DNA of 64,000 nucleotides, taken from NCBI GenBank assembly GCA_052180195.1, contig CP197469.1. One strand, given 5' to 3'. The notes under the pieces are model-generated. The model worked only from the letters and a program-made list of their open reading frames with translations, did not search any database and had not been told where the DNA came from. This document shows, piece by piece, positions 8,166 to 16,907 of the stretch. Source of the DNA: Gottfriedia sp002574545 (GTDB taxonomy: Bacteria; Bacillota; Bacilli; Bacillales; Bacillaceae_G). The number at the start of each line of letters is the position of its first letter. The stretch's first letter is position 1. The position numbers were made by a program, and so were the translations under genes.

Positions 8166-10013
8166 ATGTGCGGTATAACTGGGTGGGCAGATTTTCAAAA
8201 GGATTTATCTAATGTAAAAACAGTAACAAAAAAAATGGCAGAAACATTGTCTAAACGAGGTCCAGATGATACGAATATTTGGTCGTCGAATCATTGTAGT
8301 TTTGGCCACAAAAGATTAGTTGTAGTTGATCCTGTTGGTGGAAAGCAACCGATGCGTAAGACGAAAGGTAACTTCACGTATACGCTTTGCTACAATGGTG
8401 AGTTGTATAATACAGAGGATATTAGAAAAGAACTTTTAAAAAGAGGCTACACGTTTCAAGGCCATTCAGATACTGAGGTGCTACTTACAAGCTATATTGA
8501 GTGGAAGGAAGCATGTGTAGATAAATTTAATGGAATATTTGCTTTTGCAATCTGGGATGAAGAAAAGGAAAGTGTATTCATTGCAAGAGATCGTTTAGGT
8601 GTTAAACCACTATTTTATAAAGAAGACTATAAAAGATTATTATTCGCTTCAGAAGTAAAGGCAATTTTAGCAAACCCTGATGTCAAAGCAGAATTAACAC
8701 AAGAAGGGCTCTCAGAAGTATTTGGACTTGGTCCATCTCGTACACCTGGAAATGGTGTTTTTGATGGAATTAAAGAACTTCGTGGTGGTCATGCTATGAC
8801 ATTCTCAAGAAATGGACTTAAAATATGGAAATATTGGGATGTTAAAAGCGATATACACACAGATTCAGTTGATGAAACGATTGAAAAAGTACGTTTCTAT
8901 GTTGAGGATGCGATTGTAAGACAATTGGTTTCAGATGTTCCTTTATGTACGTTTTTATCAGGTGGAGTGGATTCTAGTACGATTACCGCAATCGCTGCAA
9001 ATCATTACGCTAAAGAAGGAAAAGGGCAATTAACTACCTATTCGATTGATTATGAAGAAAATGATAAATACTTCACATCAAGTGTATTCCAACCAAATTC
9101 AGACGCACCTTGGATTGAGTTAATGTCTTCAACATTTAATACGAATCATCAAAGATGTGTCATTACAAACGAAGAACTCGTGCAATATTTAGACGAAGCG
9201 ACAGAGTGTCGTGATCTTCCAGGAATGGCGGATGTCGATTCTTCACTATTATGGTTTTGTCAAAAAATAAAACAGAACTTTGTAGTAGGATTATCAGGAG
9301 AGTGTGCTGATGAAATTTTTGGTGGATATCCTTGGTTTCACCGAGAAGATGACTTGAATAGACCAGCGTTTCCTTGGATGCGGTCAACAGAACTTCGTCA
9401 AAAGCTTTTAAAAGACGAATGGAGTAAAAAGCTAAATTTAACTCAGTACGTTCAAGATCGCTACAATGAGACTGTTAAAGAAACACCGATCCTTGAAGGA
9501 GAAAGTCCTTTAGAGGCTAAAAGAAGACAACTGTTTTATTTAAATCGTCAATGGTTTATGGCTCAATTATTAGATCGCAAAGATCGGATGAGTATGGGAG
9601 CAAGCCTTGAGGTGCGTGTTCCTTTTGCAGATCACAGACTTGTCGAATATGTATGGAATATCCCGTGGGAGCTTAAAATGTATGGTGACCGAGAAAAAGG
9701 CATTTTAAGAAAGTCTCTTGAAGGTCTTTTACCTGATGATATCTTATACCGCAAAAAAAGCCCATATCCAAAAACTCATAACCCAGTCTATACAAAATTA
9801 GTTGTTCAAAAATTAAAAGAAGCTTTAAAAGATAAAAGCTCCGCACTTTACGAGTTTATTGATAAAGAACAATTAAATAGTTTAGTAGAAAGTGAAGGAA
9901 AAGCATTTCAAATACCGTGGTACGGACAATTAATGTCTGGACCTCAGTTACTAGCACATTTATATCAAATTCATGTTTGGTTTAAAAAATTCAATATTAA
10001 TGTGAAAGCTTAA
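8166..10013 (+). CDS. asnO: AsnO, glutamine-hydrolysing asparagine synthetase
   Basis: A 615-residue class II asparagine synthetase (B. subtilis AsnO is 614). It starts MCGITGW, so Cys2 becomes the N-terminal nucleophile of the glutaminase domain once Met is removed. RGPDD (about 36) and YNGELYN (about 78) line the glutamine site. The synthetase half has the PP-loop LSGGVDSST (about 265-273), which binds the ATP that adenylates aspartate. A good GAAAGGAG site precedes the ATG. Position next to yisN identifies it as the asnO paralogue, sporulation-linked in B. subtilis, rather than asnB or asnH. It is monocistronic, with a terminator directly after it. Confidence 0.95.
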   Translation: MCGITGWADFQKDLSNVKTVTKKMAETLSKRGPDDTNIWSSNHCSFGHKRLVVVDPVGGKQPMRKTKGNFTYTLCYNGELYNTEDIRKELLKRGYTFQGHSDTEVLLTSYIEWKEACVDKFNGIFAFAIWDEEKESVFIARDRLGVKPLFYKEDYKRLLFASEVKAILANPDVKAELTQEGLSEVFGLGPSRTPGNGVFDGIKELRGGHAMTFSRNGLKIWKYWDVKSDIHTDSVDETIEKVRFYVEDAIVRQLVSDVPLCTFLSGGVDSSTITAIAANHYAKEGKGQLTTYSIDYEENDKYFTSSVFQPNSDAPWIELMSSTFNTNHQRCVITNEELVQYLDEATECRDLPGMADVDSSLLWFCQKIKQNFVVGLSGECADEIFGGYPWFHREDDLNRPAFPWMRSTELRQKLLKDEWSKKLNLTQYVQDRYNETVKETPILEGESPLEAKRRQLFYLNRQWFMAQLLDRKDRMSMGASLEVRVPFADHRLVEYVWNIPWELKMYGDREKGILRKSLEGLLPDDILYRKKSPYPKTHNPVYTKLVVQKLKEALKDKSSALYEFIDKEQLNSLVESEGKAFQIPWYGQLMSGPQLLAHLYQIHVWFKKFNINVKA

Positions 10014-10015
10014 AG

Positions 10016-10047
10016 TAGAGGGGTGAACTTTTTCACCCCTTTTTTGT
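10016..10047 (+). terminator. Terminator of asnO
   Basis: AGGGGTGAA / TTCACCCCT stem with a small loop followed by TTTTTTG, three bases after the asnO stop. Confidence 0.88.
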
Positions 10048-10219
10048 TTTTGAAGTAGCTTGAGTAGAGTGTAGAACTGTAAATTGCAATTAAAAACTTG
10101 GGGTCGGATAAAGAATTGAGAATCGTAAATAAATCATGGATCATAAAAATAATGCCATATTTTTTTGGGGGTGAGATGATACTCAATAAAAAATAGAAGA
10201 ATATAATTCAATGGAATAT

Positions 10220-10259
10220 AAAAAAGATGAGTCCTGTAAAATTACAGAAATCATCTTTA
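10220..10259 (-). terminator. Terminator of the secreted/membrane protein pair
   Basis: On the minus strand AAAGATGA and CTGTAA arms pair with TTACAG and TCATCTTT and lead into TTTTTTAT. It lies 24 bases beyond the stop of the small membrane protein gene. Confidence 0.75.
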
Positions 10260-10282
10260 TTGTGTAGAATTAACACCCCGTA

Positions 10283-10501
10283 TTACTTATCTTTTTTAAA
10301 GTATAATAACAATAATGTAATACAAGTAAATATGATAAAAACCAAATAAAAAAGATTTTGTACTAAATACTTAATGTTGTAAAAAGTTTCAGGCACAGAT
10401 TCTATATCTAACGGATAGGTAGATTCTAAGATATTAGGAATTTTTAAACTTCCAATAAGAATAATCAGCATTAATAGTAAATAGATATATTTTTTATTCA
10501 T
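10283..10501 (-). CDS. Small membrane protein, two TM segments
   Basis: I do not recognise this 72-residue protein. It has one hydrophobic segment at residues 5-20 (YIYLLLMLIILIGSL), an outside-type loop with several acidic residues, and a second segment at about 49-67 followed by KKDK. That pattern suggests both termini are inside and a loop of about 28 residues lies outside. GAGGTG precedes the ATG. The gene starts 14 bases after the secreted protein gene and shares its terminator, so the two are probably co-transcribed and work together. A role in immunity to, or export of, the upstream product is possible but only inferred. Confidence 0.7.
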   Translation of the reverse strand: MNKKYIYLLLMLIILIGSLKIPNILESTYPLDIESVPETFYNIKYLVQNLFYLVFIIFTCITLLLLYFKKDK

Positions 10502-10515
10502 TTTTCACCTCAATT

Positions 10516-11208
10516 TTATTTATATGTGTATGATTTTTTAAATTCTAAGCCATAAGCTTTTTTTACAGTACCTGTTCCTTCTTTAGTCCAATAAATAGAA
10601 TACCATGGCATTTTATGCACATCATATTTTTTAGTTTTATATACAGGATATGCTTCTAATGTTAATTTTTTGACATTTTTTCCATTAACCTTACTTGGTA
10701 CGGTTACTGAACTAGAAATCGAAATATTTGTTTTTTTTGTAACATCCCACCCTATAGAAGCTGTTAATAGTTTACTACTAGCGCCATAACTTGAAGATAT
10801 TGTAGTAGCGACACCTTTAGTTTGATTGATTCCTATTTTTACACCAGGTTCACCAGTAGTAGAGGCAATTGCACTTGAAGCAGTTACGTCGCTGCCATTA
10901 CGTATATTATTAACTTTATATGAAGTTAATCCAAGTCTAGATTGTGGAGTAAGAGCTTCAGAAATAACATTGTTTTCCAATAAAATAGATTCGTCTAAAA
11001 CAATTAATGATTCTAACTCGGGATCTTCTAGGTATCTATTAATTAATTTTTTTTGTTCATCAATGTCCATAGAATCATCTATAAATACGACATTTTCGGG
11101 ATTGTCATACATGAGATCTTCATTAAGATTATCCTCGTTTGCAAATGCTGGAGAAATAAAACTAAAAACTACTAATAAAGATAAGATAGAATATACTATT
11201 TTCTTCAT
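10516..11208 (-). CDS. Secreted protein of unknown function, beta-rich C-terminal domain
   Basis: 230 residues. Residues 1-23 form a classical Sec signal peptide (MKKIVYSILSLLVVFSF) with cleavage after AFA. An acidic segment follows to about residue 88, then a domain with alternating small polar and hydrophobic residues (TTISSSYGASS, SISSSVTVPSK) that predicts beta strands. It ends in a basic tail, KKSYTYK. AGGGGGA stands before the ATG. I recall similar uncharacterised Bacillus exoproteins but no named family. Amphipathic beta-hairpins like these also occur in pore-forming toxins, so that is one possibility. A small membrane protein gene follows in the same operon. Confidence 0.75.
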   Translation of the reverse strand: MKKIVYSILSLLVVFSFISPAFANEDNLNEDLMYDNPENVVFIDDSMDIDEQKKLINRYLEDPELESLIVLDESILLENNVISEALTPQSRLGLTSYKVNNIRNGSDVTASSAIASTTGEPGVKIGINQTKGVATTISSSYGASSKLLTASIGWDVTKKTNISISSSVTVPSKVNGKNVKKLTLEAYPVYKTKKYDVHKMPWYSIYWTKEGTGTVKKAYGLEFKKSYTYK

Positions 11209-11446
11209 ATAAATCCCCCTAACTTTTATTAGATTACATTTTTATTTTACCAAAAATTACTAAAATATTTTTTAACGGATGTGCCTAAAAAGTGAAAACT
11301 ATTGAGTTGAGCTGGGGTTGGGGGGAGCCCAAAAAACGTCACGTAAATTTATTAGAATATCAATCTTGTTCGACTGGCTAACATTATGTTGAATTTTCAC
11401 AGAAAGTTTAATAGTAGTAGATTTAAATGATAGATAATTAATCAAT

Positions 11447-11480
11447 AAAAAACCTAGTCATATATAACGACTAGGTTTTT
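11447..11480 (-). terminator. Terminator of the amtB-glnK operon
   Basis: AAAACCTAGTC / GACTAGGTTTT stem with a TATATAAC-type loop and T run, six bases beyond the glnK stop. Confidence 0.87.
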
Positions 11481-11485
11481 AAAAT

Positions 11486-11848
11486 CTAATAATCATTTTG
11501 GAGTGCGTCTCTTCCTTCTTCTCCGGTACGGATTTTAATCGCATTTTCGATTGGGTATACAAATATTTTTCCATCTCCAGGTTTACCTGTTTTTAAAACT
11601 CTTTTTGCTTCATCGATTACTGCTTGAACAGGTACGTCACATACGACTATTTCAACTTTAATTTTTTCATGTAAATTGATTGTTCGTTTTTTCCCCCGAT
11701 ACACCTCCGTATAGCCTGATTGCATTCCGCATCCTAGAACGTTCGTTACAGTCATTCCTGTGATCCCTACTTTTGAAAGGGCATCTTTTAAAACATCAAA
11801 TTTATCTGGCCGAGTAATGATTTCAATTTTTGTTAATTTTGCAGTCAT
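11486..11848 (-). CDS. glnK: PII nitrogen regulator GlnK (NrgB)
   Basis: A 120-residue PII signalling protein. It has the N-terminal KLTKIEIITRPDKFD strand-helix, the T-loop region (GYTEVYRGKKRTINL, about 46-60), the B-loop TGKPGDGKIFV (about 88-98) that binds ATP/ADP, and the C-terminal IRTGEEG. Trimeric PII proteins sense 2-oxoglutarate and ATP/ADP and plug AmtB. In B. subtilis NrgB also interacts with TnrA. AGGAGG precedes the ATG, 12 bases after amtB ends, so the two form one operon controlled from the promoter upstream of amtB. Confidence 0.95.
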   Translation of the reverse strand: MTAKLTKIEIITRPDKFDVLKDALSKVGITGMTVTNVLGCGMQSGYTEVYRGKKRTINLHEKIKVEIVVCDVPVQAVIDEAKRVLKTGKPGDGKIFVYPIENAIKIRTGEEGRDALQNDY

Positions 11849-11860
11849 TTTTATCCCTCC

Positions 11861-13096
11861 TTATATACTTGCGTCGTGATATGCTTTTTCCCCGTGAATG
11901 CTTAAGTCAAGGCCGAGGTTTTCTTCCTCTTGATCGACACGAATGCTGATGAAAAAGCCTATAACTTTCACAATTAAGTAGGTAATAACACCTGCAAAAA
12001 GATAGGTTGCACCAATAGCGAGTAGTTGTTTCCAAAGAAGTGATACGTCTCCGTAAAAAAGTCCGTTGGCACCAGCACTATTTACTGATTTTGTGGCGAA
12101 TAAACCTGTTGCAATAGCTCCCCATGTCCCACCGACACCGTGGCAACCGAATGCGTCTAAAGCATCGTCATATCCGAATTTGTATTTTAAGTATGTTACT
12201 GCTAAAAAGCATATGACTCCACCTAAAAATCCAATCAAAATAGATGAGAGAGGAGTGACGAATCCGCAAGCTGGTGTAATCGCAACTAATCCAGCTACGG
12301 CACCACTAACGCCACCTAAAATAGTAGGTTTCTTATTTACGTACCATTCCACCAGCACCCAAGCAACTGAAGCTGCAGCAGCTGCAGTATTTGTATTAAT
12401 GAAAGCAGTTAATGCCACATCATTTAGTGTTAGTGCACTACCAACATTAAATCCGAACCATCCAAACCATAATAGTCCAGCTCCTAATACAGTTAGTGGT
12501 AAGTGATGAGGTGATGTAGATCCGAAATCGCGTCTTTTACCAAGAAGAAAAGCCAAAACTAAACCTGAAACACCAGAGGAAATATGGACAACTGTTCCAC
12601 CGGCAAAGTCTAAAGCACCTAGATTACGAAGCCAACCATCCACGCCCCATACCCAGTGAGCTATTGGGTCATAAACAAAAGTAGTCCATAAAAGAGTAAA
12701 TAATAGAAATGCTGAAAATTTCATGCGCTCAGCAAAGGCACCAGATATAAGAGCAGGCGTTAAAATTGCAAACATTAACTGAAACATCATGAAAAGATTA
12801 TGAGGGACTGTTGCGCTGTAGTTTTCGTTTGGAGTAAAACCAACATCCTTTAATGCTGCCCAAGAAAAGCCACCAATCAAATGATTAAAATCTGGACCGA
12901 ATGCTAAAGAGTAACCAATTAGCACCCACTGGATTGATACGATTGCCATAGCAGAATAGCTATGCATTGTCGTACTTAATACGTTTTTACTTTTAACCAT
13001 CCCACCGTAAAAAAGTGCCAAACCGGGTGTCATGATCATGACCAAAACAGTTGAAATAAAAAGAAATACACTATCCGCAGCTTGAATACCGTTCAT
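11861..13096 (-). CDS. amtB: AmtB/NrgA ammonium transporter
   Basis: An ammonium channel of about 411 residues with 11 predicted membrane helices. The N-terminus MTPGLALFYGGMV is typical of the family. The twin pore histidines lie in VVHISSG (about 170) and FGCHGVGG (about 319). I prefer the ATG at 13096, about seven bases after GGGGA. An in-frame ATG at 13102 sits almost on that site. Partner GlnK follows in the operon. Upstream are a sigma-A promoter, two GlnR/TnrA boxes and a cre-like box, so expression should rise under nitrogen limitation. Confidence 0.95.
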   Translation of the reverse strand: MNGIQAADSVFLFISTVLVMIMTPGLALFYGGMVKSKNVLSTTMHSYSAMAIVSIQWVLIGYSLAFGPDFNHLIGGFSWAALKDVGFTPNENYSATVPHNLFMMFQLMFAILTPALISGAFAERMKFSAFLLFTLLWTTFVYDPIAHWVWGVDGWLRNLGALDFAGGTVVHISSGVSGLVLAFLLGKRRDFGSTSPHHLPLTVLGAGLLWFGWFGFNVGSALTLNDVALTAFINTNTAAAAASVAWVLVEWYVNKKPTILGGVSGAVAGLVAITPACGFVTPLSSILIGFLGGVICFLAVTYLKYKFGYDDALDAFGCHGVGGTWGAIATGLFATKSVNSAGANGLFYGDVSLLWKQLLAIGATYLFAGVITYLIVKVIGFFISIRVDQEEENLGLDLSIHGEKAYHDASI

Positions 13097-13117
13097 CTTC
13101 ATTCCCCATTTCTTTAA

Positions 13118-13134
13118 TGTTAGTTTTTATAACA
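13118..13134. promoter_or_regulatory. GlnR/TnrA box, proximal
   Basis: TGTTAGTTTTTATAACA matches the TGTnA-n7-TnACA consensus at every fixed position. It lies about 22 bases before the amtB start and about 20 bases downstream of the inferred transcription start, a position that suggests repression rather than activation. Confidence 0.7.
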
Positions 13135-13152
13135 TTAAATGTTATATAAATT

Positions 13153-13181
13153 ATCATATTCAGAATATATGCAAAATTCAA
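13153..13181 (-). promoter_or_regulatory. Sigma-A promoter of amtB-glnK
   Basis: On the minus strand TTGAAT (complement of 13176-13181) and TATGAT (complement of 13153-13158) are separated by 17 bases, predicting a start near 13146. Confidence 0.65.
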
Positions 13182-13222
13182 TAAAAATTTCACAAAAATA
13201 CCAAAAAAAAATAGAAAAAATA

Positions 13223-13238
13223 ATGAAAACGTTAACAT
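13223..13238. promoter_or_regulatory. cre-like box (CcpA or other LacI-family site)
   Basis: ATGAAAACGTTAACAT agrees with WTGnAARCGnWWWCAW at every defined position. It lies upstream of the amtB promoter (about -77 to -92) and downstream of the amylase gene, so amtB is the likelier target. A second LacI-family regulator (MalR-like) is encoded nearby and could also bind. Confidence 0.55.
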
Positions 13239-13248
13239 TTATCTAATT

Positions 13249-13265
13249 TGTTAGAAAACCTAACA
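13249..13265. promoter_or_regulatory. GlnR/TnrA box, distal
   Basis: TGTTAGAAAACCTAACA matches TGTnA-n7-TnACA perfectly and is a near-complete palindrome. It is centred about 110 bases upstream of the inferred amtB start. Together with the proximal box it suggests that GlnR or TnrA could loop across the promoter. Confidence 0.7.
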
Positions 13266-13295
13266 TAATGGAAATGAGTGAATAAAAATACAGGC

Positions 13296-15068
13296 TCAGG
13301 AAAATGAGTCTGTATCTTCTATTTGTAAAATTAAAAAGTCGGTTTCTAGTAGATCAACACCAATTGAATCAGATTCAGTTGCGAACTGCTCGCCATTCCA
13401 CACATTTGTTATTCTTTTCTTACCTAAATTTATTGGTACTTTAACTGATTGTTTTTCGCTTGAGTTATTAATGATGATTAAAAAATGAAATTGATTATTC
13501 TTTCTTTCATACATAACAATGTCAGGTTGGTCAGTTAGTACCCAATTAAACTCACCTTCGTTTTCTAAAACTGAGTATTTTTTTCTTAAAGAAATCAATT
13601 TTTTTATTGAATTAAAGATCCTTAAATTATACTGTGATTTGTCCCAAAGCATACAGCTTCGGCATTCAGGGTCATTTCCACCTTGTAGTCCGATTTCATC
13701 TCCGTAATAGATACATGGCGTTCCAAAGAAAGTAAATAAAAAGACATATAATAGAATCACTCTTTTTTCATTTTGATTACATTGAGTCAGAATTCTTGGT
13801 GTATCATGTGAACCTAATACATTGAAAAGTGCTTTAATTACCGGTAATGGATATTGAGCAATTAAATCGTTTATGGAATATTGAAACTGTGTCTTTGAAA
13901 TCGATTGATAACCGAAATAAGCAAAAAGTGATTTCATCAGAGGATAATTCATAACAGAATCGAATTCGTCACCTCTTAGCCATGGCATGGCATGGTGCCA
14001 AATCTCACCTACAATAAATATATCATTTCTTAGTTCCTTCATTTTTTGATTAAATCGTTTCCAAAAGTAATGATCGATTTCATTTGCGACATCTAAACGC
14101 CAGCCATCTATATTAAATTCTTTTATCCAATAAGAACCTATTTCTAATAAAAAATTCTGTACTTCTTTATTTTCTGTATTTAGTTTTGGCATTTCCTTTA
14201 CAAACGAAAAAGTTTCATATGCTATATTGTTTTGCTCGTCATTAAAAAAGTGAAACCACTCAAAAAAGGCGGATTCTCTTCCGTTTTGTACGGCATCCTG
14301 AAATGGGGGGAAGGATGCACTTGTATGGTTAAAAACCGCATCGAGCATTACTCGGATATTATTTTCATGACATTTCTCGATTAATGCTTTTAAGACTTTC
14401 TCATCTCCAAAAGTAGGATCTATTCTAAAATAATTGATTGTATTATATTTATGATTTGAATTTGCTTCAAAAATAGGTGTTAAATAAATTCCAGATACCC
14501 CTAATTCTTTTAGATAATCTATTTTTTGAATAATTCCTTCTAAATCACCACCAAAATAGCTTGAACTAGTTGGTAAAGTAGTGCCCCATGGAGTTGAATT
14601 GGTAGGATTATTCTTGTTATTTCCGCTAGCAAATCGATCTGGGAATATTTGATACCAAATCGTATGATTAATCCAACTCGGAGGCGATATTAAATTATTT
14701 TTATGTAGATATGGCAAAGTAAAACAGTTCGACTGATCATTAGGGTTTAAATTGGTAGTAAATCCGCCCTCACCATAAAATAAAGAATCCTGATCGTTTT
14801 TTAAAAGAAACTGATATTTCATTCGTTTATTTGGAGGGATAACATTTACTTCCCAGTAGTCGAATAGTTCTGTGGAAAATGCAAGATACATGGAGATTGG
14901 TGATTCGATTTGCCAAGTTGAATCATTGAATTTGAATGGGTCTCCGAAATAAAAAATAATTTCTGTGCAATCACCTTTTTTTGTTCGTATTCTTAAACGA
15001 TAGGTTTTATCATCTATTGAAAAAGCATATTGATCATATGGTTGATGATAAATTGATTCAATTTGCAT
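13296..15068 (-). CDS. Intracellular GH13 alpha-glucosidase/neopullulanase-like enzyme
   Basis: A 590-residue GH13 (subfamily 20-like) enzyme without a signal peptide. An N-terminal CBM34-like beta domain (about 1-125) precedes the catalytic barrel, which opens IWYQIFPDRF. All four conserved regions are intact: I DAVFNH, II DGWRLDVANE (nucleophile Asp about 325), III IVGEIWH (acid/base Glu about 355) and IV LGSHDTPR (Asp about 422). Such enzymes hydrolyse cyclomaltodextrins, pullulan or maltodextrins in the cytosol. AAAGGGTGG precedes the ATG. It is divergent from a secreted GH13-like gene, with a LacI-type operator in the 208-base gap, so the two may be co-regulated by the MalR-like protein. 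Exact substrate cannot be read from the sequence. Confidence 0.9.
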   Translation of the reverse strand: MQIESIYHQPYDQYAFSIDDKTYRLRIRTKKGDCTEIIFYFGDPFKFNDSTWQIESPISMYLAFSTELFDYWEVNVIPPNKRMKYQFLLKNDQDSLFYGEGGFTTNLNPNDQSNCFTLPYLHKNNLISPPSWINHTIWYQIFPDRFASGNNKNNPTNSTPWGTTLPTSSSYFGGDLEGIIQKIDYLKELGVSGIYLTPIFEANSNHKYNTINYFRIDPTFGDEKVLKALIEKCHENNIRVMLDAVFNHTSASFPPFQDAVQNGRESAFFEWFHFFNDEQNNIAYETFSFVKEMPKLNTENKEVQNFLLEIGSYWIKEFNIDGWRLDVANEIDHYFWKRFNQKMKELRNDIFIVGEIWHHAMPWLRGDEFDSVMNYPLMKSLFAYFGYQSISKTQFQYSINDLIAQYPLPVIKALFNVLGSHDTPRILTQCNQNEKRVILLYVFLFTFFGTPCIYYGDEIGLQGGNDPECRSCMLWDKSQYNLRIFNSIKKLISLRKKYSVLENEGEFNWVLTDQPDIVMYERKNNQFHFLIIINNSSEKQSVKVPINLGKKRITNVWNGEQFATESDSIGVDLLETDFLILQIEDTDSFS

Positions 15069-15154
15069 GATCCCACCCTTTATGAAATTTATTATTAGTG
15101 TCTATAAGGAATAAACTTGCTATCTAAATTAGTAACAGTATAATTAAATAGTGT

Positions 15155-15170
15155 GTGCAATCGCTTCCAT
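15155..15170. promoter_or_regulatory. Possible LacI-family operator in the divergent GH13 promoter region
   Basis: GTGCAATCGCTTCCAT has the central CG and imperfect dyad (GCAAnCGnTTCC) typical of cre or MalR operators. It deviates from the cre consensus at two positions. It lies midway between the two divergent amylase-family genes. Confidence 0.4.
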
Positions 15171-15276
15171 TTTTATGAAATTTTAATTTAACATTTGAAT
15201 TTCTATGTAATATTTTGCAAAATAATGTAGAGAGTGAAATTTATGTACATGCGAGTGTCTTGCAGGGGGAGAAAAA

Positions 15277-16779
15277 ATGAGGCGATTTGGTTTTTTTATA
15301 CTAGTATCTGTACTATTTATTAGTATGTTACCAAGTATTAGTTTTGCAGAAAAAAAGACAACAGATCTAAGCAAAGAAATGATTTATCGAATTTTAGTTG
15401 ATCGTTTTTTTGATGGTAATCCTATGAATGATAAAAATACAGACCCGAAAGATTTAAATAAATCTCAAGGTGGGGATTTAGAGGGTATTACTCAAAAATT
15501 AGATTATCTTAAGGATTTTGGATATAATGCGATTTCGATTTCACCTATTTTTGAGAATGACGTAAATTCATATGATGGATTCAATATCGTTAATTTTAGA
15601 AAAATTGATCCAAGGTTCGGAACAAATAAAGATCTTAAGAAGTTAGTCAAGGAAGCGCATAAACGAAATATAAAAGTTTATATTGACTTTGTTACAAATA
15701 ATGCTTCGCCAAATAGTGAACTTGCTAAAAGAGCGGATTGGTTTAATCCCGAAAATAGTACAAGTTCAGAAATGAAATGGATAAACGGGTTACCCGATTT
15801 TAACCAAGAAAACAGTGAAGTAGCTAGTTACTTAATTGAAACAGCTAAATATTGGATGGATCAAGCTAATTTTGACGGCTATAATTTGCAAGAAGTAAAT
15901 AATGTACCTGTTTCTTTTTGGGAATCATTTAACAATGAAATAAAAAAGAAAAATCCAAATTTCATTTTATTTGCTGATTTAAATGCTTCAAGTGAGATTG
16001 ATCTAAATAAATATAAGAATTTAGGTTTTAATGGAATTTATAATGTAGATTCAGTAACGGATTTGGCAAATACATTTTCTTCACAAAATGAATCTTTAAC
16101 TGATTTAATGAAGCGACAAGCGGATTTAAGTAAACAGTTAGATTCAACATTACTGATTAACTATTTAGATGATGAAATGACTAAGCGGTTTGTTTCAATA
16201 GCTTTATCAAAAGGTGAGTATCCACCTTCAAGATTAAAGTTGGCACTTGCGTATTTATTTACAACACCAGGGATCCCATTGACTTATTATGGGACAGAAA
16301 TTGCACTAAATGGTGGCGATATCCCTGATAATCGTAAGGGAATGGATTTCCGTACTGATGAAGATTTTTCAAAATATATTAAAAAACTAACAGAATTAAG
16401 AAGAACTTTACCATCTCTTTCAAAAGGAGATTTAGAAGTTCTTTATGATGATTCAAAAGGTATGACTTTAATAAAGAGACAATATAATGATGAAACTACA
16501 ATCGTTGCGATCAATAATACTTCTAATGATCAAAAGGTTCATTTAGATTTTGATGTTGTTAAAAAATCTAATGAATTAAGAGGGATGTTAAATGATGATT
16601 TAGCTCGCCCGAATAAAAAAGGATTTGATATAGTCCTTAAAAGAGAATCATCAAATGTTTATGCAGTAGCACCTAAAACAAGTTTAAACATGGGAGTGAT
16701 TATTGCAATTCCATCTATTTTTATTGCGTTTATCATCTTCTTATGGCTGGCAAGTAGACGTAATAAAGAGAAGAATTAA
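15277..16779 (+). CDS. Membrane-anchored GH13-like protein lacking catalytic residues
   Basis: 500 residues: signal peptide (about 1-24, ending SISFA), a GH13 barrel (MIYRILVDRFFDGNP, then GGDLEGITQKLDYL), a beta domain, and a C-terminal membrane anchor (about 471-491) with a basic tail. The fold is clear but the active site is gone. Region I is DFVTNN instead of DxxxNH, region II is DGYNLQEVNN with Gln where the Asp nucleophile should be, region III is LFADLNA with no GE, and region IV is YLDDEMTKRF with no NHD. I infer a binding or sensing protein at the outer membrane face rather than an amylase. AGGGGGAG precedes the ATG. The neighbours are an intact GH13 enzyme and a MalR-like regulator. 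The reading frame is undamaged, so it is not a pseudogene. Confidence 0.85.
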   Translation: MRRFGFFILVSVLFISMLPSISFAEKKTTDLSKEMIYRILVDRFFDGNPMNDKNTDPKDLNKSQGGDLEGITQKLDYLKDFGYNAISISPIFENDVNSYDGFNIVNFRKIDPRFGTNKDLKKLVKEAHKRNIKVYIDFVTNNASPNSELAKRADWFNPENSTSSEMKWINGLPDFNQENSEVASYLIETAKYWMDQANFDGYNLQEVNNVPVSFWESFNNEIKKKNPNFILFADLNASSEIDLNKYKNLGFNGIYNVDSVTDLANTFSSQNESLTDLMKRQADLSKQLDSTLLINYLDDEMTKRFVSIALSKGEYPPSRLKLALAYLFTTPGIPLTYYGTEIALNGGDIPDNRKGMDFRTDEDFSKYIKKLTELRRTLPSLSKGDLEVLYDDSKGMTLIKRQYNDETTIVAINNTSNDQKVHLDFDVVKKSNELRGMLNDDLARPNKKGFDIVLKRESSNVYAVAPKTSLNMGVIIAIPSIFIAFIIFLWLASRRNKEKN

Positions 16780-16907
16780 ATAGTAGTTAGCAGAGCTTAG
16801 AATACTTAAAATGGCTGATTGTCTTTTTTGTATTCTAAGCAAATTATCCACTTCATTCCAGTAAAAGAAACAATCATTTTATAATAAAGTCTGCATCTAA
16901 AGTGAAA

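Noticed and set aside
10826..11212. Plus-strand 128-codon ORF antisense to the secreted protein gene.
   Set aside because: The minus-strand reading has a signal peptide, a ribosome binding site and a terminator. This frame is its shadow.
12066..12506. Plus-strand 146-codon ORF inside amtB.
   Set aside because: AmtB on the minus strand is unambiguous. The Pro/Ala-rich frame is the usual antisense product of membrane-protein codons.
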